From Protula sp. h YS-2021 (Eukaryota > Annelida > Polychaeta > Sabellida > Serpulidae), in assembly GCA_949752745.1 (NCBI GenBank), contig OX457027.1, positions 57,602,053 to 57,666,052 on the forward strand: 64,000 nt of DNA, given 5' to 3'. Positions within the stretch are counted from its first letter, which is position 1, and every line of letters starts with the position of its first letter. The position numbers and the translations under genes are program-made. Under the pieces are notes generated by a model, which was given only the letters and a program-made list of their open reading frames with translations, made no database searches and was not told the DNA's origin. This document shows, one piece after another, positions 54,444 through 64,000 of the stretch.

Positions 54444-56915
54444 TCCGGTGCAGAAACGTTTACATTTACACATACGGGCCGCTATCCGTCAGTGCGCGTT
54501 GATGTGCACTGATAGCTGTAGTACAAAAATTAGGATTCTCGTGGATCAACTTACACCTACAGTATTCAACTTGAGTTAATCTTAGATGTGTGGCGGTGTC
54601 ATCAAAGTGCACAACTGAACACACTTATCATTGAGTGAATCAATAAAATGTTTATCTTTAAAATGCACGTCCTCGGCCAAGAGAGTGATATCTATAGTAC
54701 AACTCAGTGGTCTTATTTTCATCTCTAAATGACGTCATAGCGACTCTGGGCTGTTACTTTATTGAACTGATTTTGTTATGCAAAATACCTGGCATTTCTG
54801 TTTAAATCCATTAACCTTGTTGTAAACACATGAATTGATAGTAGATTCAAACTAGAGTGAAACCGATACAAAACAGCAAACTGCATTTTGTGTGCAACGG
54901 TTTAATTAACAAAGCAGAACTGAAATTTATTGAGACAACTACAAATTCCCGCTCACTTCCCGATTACTGCTTCAAACTCACATTCCACACCTATGTTGGA
55001 ACGATGTTGAATCGACGTTGGAATCCGACTTTGGAATTTGAGTGGATTTTGGTTATGCGTAAGAAAGCTGGCGTCGAGTCATGACGTCGTCAATACGCCT
55101 CTTAGACGTCGATTACTGACTTCAGAGTGACGACTACTGACGTCTGATCTCGGACGTCTATGTGACGGCAGGTTGCAACAAGTTCTCTTTTGTCGTCAGA
55201 AGGCCACTGCGACCGAACAGGAGGAGCGTATCGATCGTGTAGGTGTAGTTCAAATCACTATAGAATTTCCACTTAGGACGTAACTGTGTGTTTGTCAGAC
55301 GAAGCGAAACTGTTGAGTGGTCCGCCGGTTGGCTGCGAGCATTAGTGGATTAGTCGTGTGCCGCCCTCGACCTTTGAAACGATCGGAGCCACAACTGTTT
55401 CTCCTCTACAGTTCAGTACTTGTCTTTCCGCAGTTCCTATCTTATTTCTACCTTCACTTTATCCCTAAATTTGCTCTAAGCAGCGAGGTTTTTACCTGGG
55501 TTAAATTGGATCCATGCTTGCGTTTATAATGTTAGAAGAGTTTGAAAGCCCTCTAAAACGAAATCTTTATCCGCGTCGTTTTCTAAAAGTTGCTCACAAT
55601 TTCGGGTTTCGACAAAAAGTGGGCTAGAGGCAGCTAGTTGTTAGTGGCAGTGGAGATATTCTGGGTGCTTCTAGGAGCAAGTGCTGCAAGCGTGGATGAA
55701 TCTGCAGTGGGTCAGAGTGCAGCCCTTGTATGTCTCTGCCCATGATGTCTCTGGTGGCGACGTATCTTGGCTTGCCGGGCTGTGCTGTTTCTTTCCCCTG
55801 ACAACAAGTTGCGAAGATGCATGCCCCTAACAAGTAGGAATTGCCATTGTAGGAGGCCGGTGTCGCAGGAGGAATTGGCCCCAGGAGAAATGCCCCCCCC
55901 CCCCGGAACAAATATCCTAGGATATTTGTTCCGTCGGGGGCCATTCTTCCTAGGATATTTGGCCTCCCCTTAGGATATTTAATCCCCCTGAGGTTCATTC
56001 GTCCTTTGATATTTGGTCCCCCTTGTAAATTTTATTGAGGAATGAAAAACAGTTGTTGTAATCAATCACCGCTGTGATGCAGGAGAACGAAGTTCCACCA
56101 TGGCGTCGTGTTTCATCTGCAACCGGCAAGGTGTAAATTTTTTAATCCTCGGGACCCATTGGAGAACCTTGGGGCGCACCGAAAAAAGACAGATCTGGTC
56201 GCATAGTATGTCATTAAACGTGAAATTGTCGTTTTTTACACAATAGCACGAAGTTGATTTTGTTTTCAGAAACAGAAAGCTTAATATTTCAGATACTTAA
56301 ATATGTAATTATATTGAGGCTTAATTCTTTCTCCCATAGTACATTTTGCAGATTTCAAAGTGGTCGTTTTTGACCAAATCGCCTCTGCTAGAAACGTAGA
56401 GAGCGGTTGACAGACAGAACGAAAACGCCCGAAACCAATACTTTTTTAATTTTAAATGCCTCCAATCAAAAGATCAATCATGGATTTAAGGTTATGCGGA
56501 GGTCTGTGGACGTTCACAAACCCTTCTTTGAGCTCTTCTTATATGACCTGGACCTAGTTCATCTTACCCGTAAGATTTTCCTGGGCGTTCCATCTCAGGA
56601 GAATTTCTGCGTTTATGTTCGACACATACACATTTTTTGGGCTGGCTGAACGAAGGCCTCCGCCGGAATGAGATCATCGGCCGACTTGTACGGGGTCTTG
56701 TTAACTGTCAGTTTCTAAGGATACTGTTGCTCATCCGACGAAATTCTCGCTGCCATTTTAGCTGCCGCTTTCGCCATTTCCCAGGTTATGTTCAAGTAGT
56801 TCAACGCAAGGGCAATTAAAAGGTGCATATTATTGACAAACCTTTTCAAATCATTTTAAATCCAAGTTGTAGTTGCTTAACTGTGACAGACCAATTACCA
56901 GTCCGGACTACAGGC
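54444..56915. other. Aquaporin upstream region and intergenic DNA
   Basis: Upstream of the aquaporin start I see no certain TATA box; a non-coding first exon cannot be excluded. GACGTC/GTTGGAA imperfect repeats lie at 54990-55160. A patch at 55880-55990 repeats AGGATATTTG(T/G)(T/C)CC four times. Open frames here are short with no recognisable domain. Confidence 0.5.
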
Positions 56916-57974
56916 CAGATCAGTAGTAGGGAAATGACAGTTCTACCACAGCCCCCCTCCACCCCTCCCCCCTCCCCCCCCCCCAGGGGTCGACTGTCAG
57001 AGGTGAGGACCCCCCCTAGGGGTCGACTGTCAAGGACCCCCCCCAGGGGTCGACTGTCAAGGACCCCCCCTCCCCCCCTAGGGCTAAGAAAATTTTGCGA
57101 TTTCTGCATAGTTATCCGTTTCACATCATTCTGCGCAACTTTTGTTTTCATGACCCCCCCCCCCCCTCTTACTTAAAATTGCGATAACTTTCGTTATAGT
57201 CGACCGATTTGTATGAAAATTTCACTGTTTGATTCAGTTTTATGTAAAGTTTTGTCATAAAGTGGTCACAGGCTATTTTCGCAGCTGGCTGTATGCATAA
57301 TGTAACATGCCGCCATTTTAACTGTGTAAAAAGTGAAAAAGTGTGATAACTTTCGTTATAGTTGGTCGATTTCAATGAAAATTTCACCATTTGATTCAGT
57401 GTTATGTAAAGTTTTGTCATAAAGAGGTCACAGGCTATTTGCGCAGCTGGCTGTATGCATAATGTAACATGCCGCCATTTTAACTGTGTAAAAAGTGAAA
57501 AAGTGTGATAACTTTCGTTATAGTTGGTCGATTTCAATAAAAATTTCACCATTTGATTCAGTGTTATGTAAAGTTTTGTCATAAAGTAATCATGGGCTAC
57601 TTGCGCAGCTGGCTGTATACATATTTATAGCATGTAGCCATTTTAACTTAAAACTGGGATAACTTTTGTTATACTTGACTGATTTACCTGGAAATTTCAC
57701 TGTTTGATTCAGTTTTCTATCTAGTTTTGACATAGTCATGGGCTATTTGCACAGCTGGCTGTATGTATATTTATAGCATGTAGCCATTTTAACTTAAAAC
57801 TGGGATAACTTTTGTTATACTTGACGGATTTACATGAAAATTTCACCATTTTGTTCAGTTATTTCTTGTGTTATTTCGCGGATGAATACCATTTTGGCTT
57901 CACCGCTAGATGTCTCTGCTGTGCATCAATTTTGAACGAGTTTTGGTAAGTGACACATCATATACCATGAAAGT

Positions 57975-58175
57975 GGTATAAATGAGCAATAAATTCTGCT
58001 GAGTCAGCAATTTTAACGAGTTTGAACAAGTTACACACCATATTTTGATTACATGTAAGTAGCATAAAAGCATGAGTGAAACATACATTTCAACCAGTGA
58101 TAAATTCTGCTGAGTCAGCAATTTTAACAAGTTTGAACAAGTTACACATCATACACCATCGAAGTAGTATAAAAG
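57975..58175 (+). promoter_or_regulatory. TIR promoter module: two perfect MARE palindromes and TATA boxes
   Basis: TGCTGAGTCAGCA occurs exactly at 57997-58009 and 58108-58120, 111 bp apart. Each is followed by AAGTTACAC(A)C/TCATA and then CATAAAAGCATGAGTGAAAC (58060) or TATAAAAGCAG (58168-58175); a further TATAAATGAG precedes the first. Inverted copies lie at 61756-61768 and 61867-61879. Confidence 0.7.
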
Positions 58176-58935
58176 CAGACCTTTTTGTTCTGCTTGGAAA
58201 AACTTTTTGTTTTTGGTTTTTATGACTCTGTGACATTATGTGACAACATGTGACTGTGACATTATGTGACTTTATGTAATCTATGACATTATATGACTCT
58301 CTGTAACTTTTTTTAACATAATAGCCATATTTTTATGTCTATTTTCACTATTATTATTATGCTAATATTTAATTAGTCATATTTCAATGGTTTTATTACA
58401 ATAACCACACGCACACACAGCATAGGAATAAGTACATGAAAGGTCTCAGAGTGCGGGGAAACCGATCAATAAATTTCAGAGTGCACTCGTTCAGAGCGTG
58501 GGAACGATCAATAATTTGAGAAGGAATGGGATTTTCCCTACGTTAAGTCCAATGTTATGTTTTATGTTATAGTAGTTGGAAAATGGTGCAAACTTTAGCA
58601 AATGTAGTTTTTGACAACATATGATATATAAAATAAGTTTTAGCATTTTACCATGCTACTTATTCAAATATTCTAAAGTTATAGTGGTGCAGAAATGGTG
58701 GTTCTAGACCAACTTTAACAAATTTATTTTTTCACGTTTCAAACAATTCTACCACTTGGTTGGTGGGTTGATTGTTGGAAAATGGGAAGTGAAAATGTGG
58801 ATAGTTATGTAGGAAAACTGCGCCCATTCAAACATGTTTTCGAATGGCAAGCCCATTTAAAAGATGTGTTCGAATGGCAAGCCCATTCAAAACACGTGTT
58901 TGAATAATTTTTGGAAGATATTAGGTCGTGGTATT

Positions 58936-59155
58936 GTTCAACAAATTGTTCAACATGTTCAACATGTTCAACACGTTCAACATGTTCAACATGTTGTTGT
59001 TCAACATGTTCAACATGTTGTTCAACATGTTCAACATGTTGTTCAACATGTTCAACATGTTGTTCAACATGTTCAACATGTTCAACATGTTGTTCAACAT
59101 GTTCAACAAGTTCAACATGTTCTTCAACATGTTGTTGTTCAACAAGTTGTTGTAT
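58936..59155 (+). repeat. TTCAACATG/TTGTTCAACATG repeat
   Basis: About 20 copies of a 9-bp unit with occasional 12-bp TTG-extended units, ending just before a TATATAAAG box (about 59152-59160). The unit contains the palindrome CATGTTGAACATG. Inverted copy at 60725-60950, slightly shorter. Open frames over it (STC, QHV, FNM repeats) are artefacts. Confidence 0.8.
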
Positions 59156-59213
59156 ATAAAGCTATGTTTAAAGACTTTCTCATCATTTGAATTGTGTAGG
59201 TTGAACCGAAAGG

Positions 59214-59945
59214 ATGTATCAATGCAACATTTGTTCAAAATCTTACAACTGGCCGCAAAGTCTTAAAAGACACTTAAAGGTTGCTCACACGTCAGAAGTG
59301 GATGAAGAATCGGATATGGAAAACCCTGTAAAACTACCTTTCACGGAAACTTTCGATGAGTCTTCTATGGAAAGTGAAAGCGTTAACATGGCTGAAAAGA
59401 ATGTACATGCTTGTACAGAATGTGGTGCATTATACAACAGCGAAGAAGCTTTGCTCAAACATATGGAGCAGTGTGGTGAGGATGCCGATGACAGAAGTTC
59501 TGAAAGTGAGTCAGAAACAGACTCTGAAAGTGAGTCAGAAATAGACTCTGTTTGGTATGATATGGTTCAAGAAGTCTACGATGACTATGATGACAAATTT
59601 CAAGAAAAGGTTTCAGAATATGAAGAACAAGGACTTGAAGATCCGCGTGAAATAGCAAGCTATGACCTTCGACCCATTTATAAACATGGACTTAAACAAC
59701 TGTTTATGAGACTATTCAAATATACCCAGCGTCTAGAAAAAAGCCAACATTATCAAAAGATTTTAAAGGACTTTAATTACTTTGTGGATGAAAAACATTA
59801 CAAGTATTCAAAGGCACTAAAGGCGGCTATAAGGAAAAACAATGCATTCTTTGAAGAGCTACTAGATAAGGAAGAGGAGTATGACAGCAGTGATGAAGAA
59901 AGTGACATGGAGAGTGAGCAGAGTGAAACAGATGAAGAAAAATAG
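59214..59945 (+). CDS. C2H2 zinc-finger acidic protein of Element 3 (243 aa)
   Basis: MYQCNICSKSYNWPQSLKRH is a classical C2H2 finger (C4, C7, H20, H25). A second, shorter finger is CTECGALYNSEEALLKHMEQC (about 67-87). A Ser/Glu/Asp-rich linker (SSESESETDSESESEIDS) follows, then a helical domain VWYDMVQEVYDDYDDKFQEKV...YKHGLKQLFMRLFKYTQRLE and an acidic tail. A TATATAAAG box stands about 55 bp upstream. The first 15 codons lie inside the TIR. A DNA-binding regulator is inferred; it may act on the shared TIRs. It is the only clearly intact gene of this element. Confidence 0.7.
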   Translation: MYQCNICSKSYNWPQSLKRHLKVAHTSEVDEESDMENPVKLPFTETFDESSMESESVNMAEKNVHACTECGALYNSEEALLKHMEQCGEDADDRSSESESETDSESESEIDSVWYDMVQEVYDDYDDKFQEKVSEYEEQGLEDPREIASYDLRPIYKHGLKQLFMRLFKYTQRLEKSQHYQKILKDFNYFVDEKHYKYSKALKAAIRKNNAFFEELLDKEEEYDSSDEESDMESEQSETDEEK

Positions 59946-60128
59946 ACTTATTTGACTAAACTTTATGATAAAGACTTTATAAATGTTGTAATATTTTATT
60001 CGCTTAAGCGTTGTGTATTAATATATGTCTTGCTTTGCAACATATAAAGTCGCAAGGTTCCTGACGTGGTTATAATTGACCCGTAAACCATATATCATAT
60101 ATTAGGTATTATAGTTAATTTTGTATTA

Positions 60129-60501
60129 TTATGTATTATATTCAAAAATTGTATTATTAGGTATCATAGGTATCATAACCGGTAAATCGTCTACACTCAT
60201 CTTCTTCATGGTGGTAGTAGCTTTACACTCTGGTTCTCGCTTCATTTTAGGCTCCGTCTTAATTTTTCGCTTTTTACACGGCGGCGTCATAGCTGGTAAC
60301 TCATCTCTTTTTATCTCTCTATGATGTGGTCGCTTTTGACGCTGCTGACATGACTTCGCCTTAGACTTTACCATGGGCATTGCCTTAGACTTTGCTGTAA
60401 GTATTGTCTCAGGCTTTACCTTAAATTTTCTGCAGGCATTGTCTCAGACTTTTCTACAGGCATTGTCATAGATGGTAGTTGTTGCTCGCTCACTGCAGAC
60501 A
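60129..60501 (-). pseudogene. Short basic protein of Element 3, frameshifted
   Basis: ATG at 60501 gives MSAVSEQQLPSMTMPVEKSE...ENLR before a stop. In the next phase the same repeat pattern resumes (VKPETILTAKSKAMPMVKSKAK) and runs open to 60129 with a Lys/Arg-rich body. Three sites fit the SUMO-acceptor pattern (VKPE, IKTE, MKRE). A TATA box (TATAAAAGG, minus strand, about 60557-60565) precedes it. One base separates the frames; a spliced or frameshifted product is possible but unproven. No family recognised. Confidence 0.4.
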
Positions 60502-60555
60502 TGTTCACACTTCAGTATCTTGATACAGAATGTGTGCTAGGTCTGAGGGCGGCTA

Positions 60556-60572
60556 CCTTTTATACTTTATAG
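60556..60572 (-). promoter_or_regulatory. TATA box of the leftward Element 3 gene
   Basis: Minus-strand CTATAAAGTATAAAAGG, 55-70 bp before the ATG at 60501. Confidence 0.5.
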
Positions 60573-60624
60573 TGAGTTGACTTAATATGTTTAGAAATAA
60601 CTTTACAACGTTTGCCTTTGTGGC

Positions 60625-62960
60625 CAGTTGTAAGATTTTGAACAAATGTTGCATTGATACATCCTTTCGGTTCAACCTACACAATTCAAATGATAAGAAA
60701 GTCTTTAAACATAGCTTTATATACAACAACTTGTTGAACAACAACATGTTGAAGAACATGTTGAACTTGTTGAACATGTTGAAGAACATGTTGAACATGT
60801 TGAACATGTTGAACATGTTGAACAACATGTTGAACATGTTGAACAACATGTTGAACATGTTGAACAACATGTTGAACATGTTGAACAACAACATGTTGAA
60901 CGTGTTGAACATGTTGAACATGTTGAACAATTTGTTGAACAATACCACGACCTAATATCTTCCAAAAATTATTCAAACACGTGTTTTGAATGGGCTTGCC
61001 ATTCGAACACATCTTTTAAATGGGCTTGCCATTCGAAAACATGTTTGAATGGGCGCAGTTTTCCTACATAACTATCCACATTTTCACTTCCCATTTTCCA
61101 ACAATCAACCCACCAACCAAGTGGTAGAATTGTTTGAAACGTGAAAAAATAAATTTGTTAAAGTTGGTCTAGAACCACCATTTCTGCACCACTATAACTT
61201 TAGAATATTTGAATAAGTAGCATGGTAAAATGCTAAAACTTATTTTATATATCATATGTTGTCAAAAACTACATTTGCTAAAGTTTGCACCATTTTCCAA
61301 CTACTATAACATAAAACATAACATTGGACTTAACGTAGGGAAAATCCCATTCCTTCTCAAATTATTGATCGTTCCCACGCTCTGAACGAGTGCACTCTGA
61401 AATTTATTGATCGGTTTCCCCGCACTCTGAGACCTTTCATGTACTTATTCCTATGCTGTGTGTGCGTGTGGTTATTGTAATAAAACCATTGAAATATGAC
61501 TAATTAAATATTAGCATAATAATAATAGTGAAAATAGACATAAAAATATGGCTATTATGTTAAAAAAAGTTACAGAGAGTCATATAATGTCATAGATTAC
61601 ATAAAGTCACATAATGTCACAGTCACATGTTGTCACATAATGTCACAGAGTCATAAAAACCAAAAACAAAAAGTTTTTCCAAGCAGAACAAAAAGGTCTG
61701 CTTTTATACTACTTCGATGGTGTATGATGTGTAACTTGTTCAAACTTGTTAAAATTGCTGACTCAGCAGAATTTATCACTGGTTGAAATGTATGTTTCAC
61801 TCATGCTTTTATGCTACTTACATGTAATCAAAATATGGTGTGTAACTTGTTCAAACTCGTTAAAATTGCTGACTCAGCAGAATTTATTGCTCATTTATAC
61901 CACTTTCATGGTATATGATGTGTCACTTACCAAAACTCGTTCAAAATTGATGCACAGCAGAGACATCTAGCGGTGAAGCCAAAATAACACAAGAAATAAC
62001 TGAACAAAATGGTGAAATTTTCATGTAAATCCGTCAAGTATAACTAAAGTTATCCCAGTTTTAAGTTAAAATGGCTACATGCTATAAATATGCATACAGC
62101 CAGCTGTGCAAATAGCCCATGACTATGTCAAAACTAGATAGAAAACTGAATCAAACAGTGAAATTTCCAGGTAAATCGGTCAAGTATAACAAAAGTTATC
62201 TCAGTTTTAAGTTAAAATGGCTACATGCTATAAATATGTATACAGCCAGCTGCGCAAGTAGCCCATGATTACTTTATGACAAAACTTTACATAACACTGA
62301 ATCAAATGGTGAAATTTTCATTGAAATCGACCAACTATAACGAAAGTTATCACACTTTTTCACTTTTTACACAGTTAAAATGGCGGCATGTTACGTTATG
62401 CATACAGCCAGCTGTGCAAATAGCCTGTGACCACTTTATGACAAAACTTTACATAACACTGAATCAAATGGTGAAATTTTCATTGAAATCGACCAACTAT
62501 AACGAAAGTTATCACACTTTTTCACTTTTTACACAGTTAAAATAGCGGCATGTTACATTATGCATACAGCAAGCTGCGAAAATAGCCTGTGACCACTTTA
62601 TGACAAAACTTTACATAAAACTGAATCAAACAGTGAAATTTTCATACAAATCGGTCGACTATAACGAAAGTTATCGCAATTTTAAGTAAGAGGGGGGGTC
62701 ATGAAAACAAAAGTTGCGCAGAATGATGTGAAACGGATAACTATGCAGAAATCGCAAAAATTTCTTAGCCCTAGGGGGGGGGAGGGGGGTCCTTGACAGT
62801 CGACCCCTACGGGGGGGAGGGAGGGTCCTTGACAGTCGACCCCTAGGGGGGTAGGGGGGTCCTTGACAGTCGACCCCTGGGGGGAGGGGGGTCCTTGACA
62901 GTCGACTTCAGGGGGGAGGGGGGAGGGGGGCTGTGGTAGAACTGTCATTTCCCTACTACT
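60625..62960 (-). repeat. Element 3 right terminal inverted repeat (2.34 kb)
   Basis: Inverted copy of 56922-59262, with indels in the TTCAACATG array and C/G-runs. At its inner end it also copies the first codons of the zinc-finger gene (minus-strand ATG at about 60668), which run into a stop a few codons past the TIR boundary. Confidence 0.9.
61700..61900 (-). promoter_or_regulatory. Right-TIR promoter module with MARE palindromes
   Basis: TGCTGACTCAGCA at 61756-61768 and 61867-61879; TATAAAAG-type box on the minus strand near 61706. Mirror image of the left module. Confidence 0.7.
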
Positions 62961-62966
62961 CAGATC

Positions 62967-63196
62967 CAACAACAAATTTGTAACTGACCCTATCAGAAAT
63001 ATTAGAAGAATAAATAAATAATAAATTTAAAAAGAAGAAGTCTATTACTTTTATTTGCAACAAATTGATGGTATTTTTATACAGTTTATAAGCATAATTA
63101 TTTTTTATTACATTTAGGTTCGTTTTTAATATTTTCTCTAAAATGTAGATGTGTGACCTAATTAAAATTAGTTATATTCTGCACAATATAAACAGC
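62967..63196. other. AT-rich spacer
   Basis: AT-rich with A/T runs; nothing supported. Confidence 0.4.
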
Positions 63197-63930
63197 AGAA
63201 AGGAAATGGGTATTCTGGCCCACCTGTGACCTCAAAATGACGACACAAGGTGGGCCAGAACTGTCATGAGACTTCTGGCCTACCTGTGACGTCATAATGA
63301 CGTCAGACCCTTCTTACCCTAATCCCCCAGGACATACTATGTGAGGATCCCCCTAGGCGGCATGTGTGTTCTGCGCCACTTCTAGACCAATATCTACACT
63401 ACTACTAGCAGTGTGAAAATGGGTTCAGAAGTGGCGCAGAACACCCATAGGTGTTTTAAAACAAAAAGGAAGTGAATGTGTGCGCTATGACCTTACGTGG
63501 AATGTTTTCCATATCATTCTGGTTAAGTCCTCTGTGGTGCAGTCGGTAGAGCATATGACTCATGGTCGCAAGGTTGGTGGTTCGATCCCACCTATAGGTG
63601 GCATAACCCTGGGCGATACTATGTGACTATGTGATTATTCTATGTCACCTTGTGACTTTACCCCCTAGGCGACATACAGCAAGTGACGTCATAATGACGT
63701 CATGGGTGGCTTAGAACACCCATGGGTGTTCTTCGCCACTTCTAGACCCATTTTCACACTGCTAGTAGTAGTGTAGATATTGGTCTAGAAGTGGCGCAGA
63801 ACACCCATGCCGCCTAGGGGGGGGGGGTGGTCATCACATAGTATGTCCTGGGGGATAGGGTTAGGGTTAGGGATCTGACGTCATTATGACGTCACAGGTG
63901 GGCCAGAACCCCCATTTCCCCTATTGAGAA
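63197..63930. repeat. 0.73-kb imperfect palindrome of Polinton-end-like sequence
   Basis: Outer arms GGAAATGGG(T)ATTCTGGCCC / GGGCCAGAACCCCCATTTCC are inverted, each with TGACGTCA sites. Inner arms (63369-63453 and 63724-63812) each contain ATCTACACTACT or AGTAGTGTAGAT next to AGCAGTGTGAAAATGG, i.e. two Polinton-type tips back to back. Centre holds a tRNA-like sequence. No 6-bp duplication is found, so this is a remnant or composite, perhaps continuing past the window. GGGTTAGGGTTAGGG at about 63856 is two telomere-like units within it. Confidence 0.6.
63529..63602 (+). tRNA. tRNA-like sequence (CAT in the anticodon place)
   Basis: D arm GTGCAGTCGGTAGAGC, anticodon arm TATGA-CTCATGG-TCGCA (4 of 5 pairs including one wobble), T arm GGTGG-TTCGATC-CCACC (perfect). 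The acceptor stem does not pair well, so a pseudo-tRNA or tRNA-derived pol III unit is likely. Confidence 0.4.
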
Positions 63931-64000
63931 CGAACTCCGACGTACAATCAGGTCCATTCAAAAGGTTCAGAAGTGCAACGGTTGCTATTATACTTATCCC

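Larger units (their letters stand above)
34531..52765. mobile_element. Element 2: near-intact Polinton/Maverick (adintovirus-like)
   Basis: The element runs from AGTAGTTGAG to CTCAACTACT with TTTGTG on both sides (34525-34530 and 52766-52771). Length 18.2 kb. It is inserted in the opposite orientation to Element 1: the integrase/capsid block reads rightward from 37.1 kb and the polymerase block leftward from 50.2 kb, meeting near 44.9 kb. All core genes are open except the pX-like gene, which has one TAG. TIRs are 2.5 kb and nearly identical apart from homopolymer lengths, so insertion looks recent. Confidence 0.94.
50253..52765 (-). repeat. Element 2 right terminal inverted repeat (2.51 kb)
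   Basis: Inverted copy of 34531-37081. The length difference comes mainly from the poly-A/T tracts at about 51602-51685 and from C/G-run lengths at 52009-52175. Ends CTCAACTACT, followed by TTTGTG. Confidence 0.9.
56922..59262 (+). repeat. Element 3 left terminal inverted repeat (2.34 kb)
   Basis: Inverted copy of 60625-62960. In order: C-runs with GGGGTCGACTGTCAAG repeats (56955-57085); a GTTTCACATC...GCATAG block like Element 1's array; four to five 150-170 bp GATAACTTTCGTTATA units (57180-57840); three MARE/TATA modules (57975-58175); GTGACATTATGTGAC repeats; E2-like units (58445-58740); and TTCAACATG repeats (58936-59155). The boundary falls within the first codons of the zinc-finger gene. 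Confidence 0.9.
56922..62960. mobile_element. Element 3: non-autonomous Polinton relative
   Basis: Begins AGTAGTAGGG and ends CCCTACTACT, flanked by CAGATC on both sides (56916-56921 and 62961-62966). 6.04 kb, of which about 4.7 kb is TIR. No polymerase, integrase, ATPase or capsid gene is present. TIR modules are shared with Element 1 (GATAACTTTCGTTATA units, MARE/TATA promoter) and Element 2 (TTCTAGACCAACTTTAACAA units), and the 6-bp duplication is of Polinton type, so mobilisation by a Polinton integrase is likely. Confidence 0.88.

Noticed and set aside
58864..59266. Long open frames with STC, VQHVQH or MFNMFN repeats, and their mirror copies at 60553-61012
   Set aside because: They are translations of the TTCAACATG minisatellite in three phases; all frames are open because the 9-bp unit has no stop.
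63856..63872. Telomere repeat
   Set aside because: Only two to three TTAGGG-type units inside a palindromic element; too few for an interstitial telomere tract.

Overview
The window is animal nuclear DNA: AT-rich, full of microsatellites and homopolymer runs, with spliced host genes. A mollusc or other marine lophotrochozoan fits the mix of an aquaporin, a claudin-like four-helix gene and several Polinton-type elements, but that placement is inference. All splice sites given are predicted by eye from GT/AG signals, phase and protein continuity.

Host genes, all on the minus strand. (1) 0.6-6.2 kb holds a 2.3 kb tandem duplication; each copy carries one intact two-exon gene for a 323-residue protein with about nine DVxMxDVS repeats and a C-terminal KTVRF motif. 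(2) 7.1-9.2 kb is a four-exon claudin/PMP22-like tetraspan gene. (3) 12.65-54.44 kb is one three-exon aquaporin gene (exons 54443-53904, 33612-33532, 12844-12650) whose two introns are each about 20 kb.

Each aquaporin intron is filled by one complete Polinton/Maverick (adintovirus-like) element. Element 1 (E1, 13550-31208, target duplication GATAAG) sits inside an older Tigger/pogo-like transposon in intron 2. Element 2 (E2, 34531-52765, duplication TTTGTG) sits in intron 1 in the opposite orientation, with 2.5 kb terminal inverted repeats (TIRs). Both have two convergent gene blocks. One block encodes protein-primed DNA polymerase B, a PC4-like single-strand DNA-binding protein and three small proteins that look like diverged PC4 relatives. 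The other runs through small accessory genes, a DDE integrase with chromodomain, an FtsK/A32 packaging ATPase, three small virion-type or unknown genes, the minor capsid protein, a pX-like basic protein, the double-jelly-roll major capsid protein and an adenain-like protease. E1 also carries a NADAR-domain gene. E1 has six interrupted genes; E2 has one. A 200-N assembly gap lies in E1's right arm.

Downstream of the aquaporin, Element 3 (E3, 56922-62960, duplication CAGATC) is a 6 kb element with 2.3 kb TIRs and no polymerase, integrase or capsid gene. It shares TIR modules with E1 and E2, so it looks like a non-autonomous partner. It carries a C2H2 zinc-finger acidic protein and a short, frameshifted basic protein. 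The last kilobase holds a 0.73 kb palindrome built from Polinton-end-like sequence around a tRNA-like core.

The most striking shared feature is regulatory. Gene starts in E1 and E3 lie behind repeated modules of a perfect or near-perfect Maf/AP-1 palindrome (TGCTGAGTCAGCA), a GTTACAC box and a TATAAAAG box. The tips of E1, E2 and the terminal palindrome are dense in TGACGTCA sites, and each E2 TIR holds three tRNA-like sequences with pol III A/B boxes.
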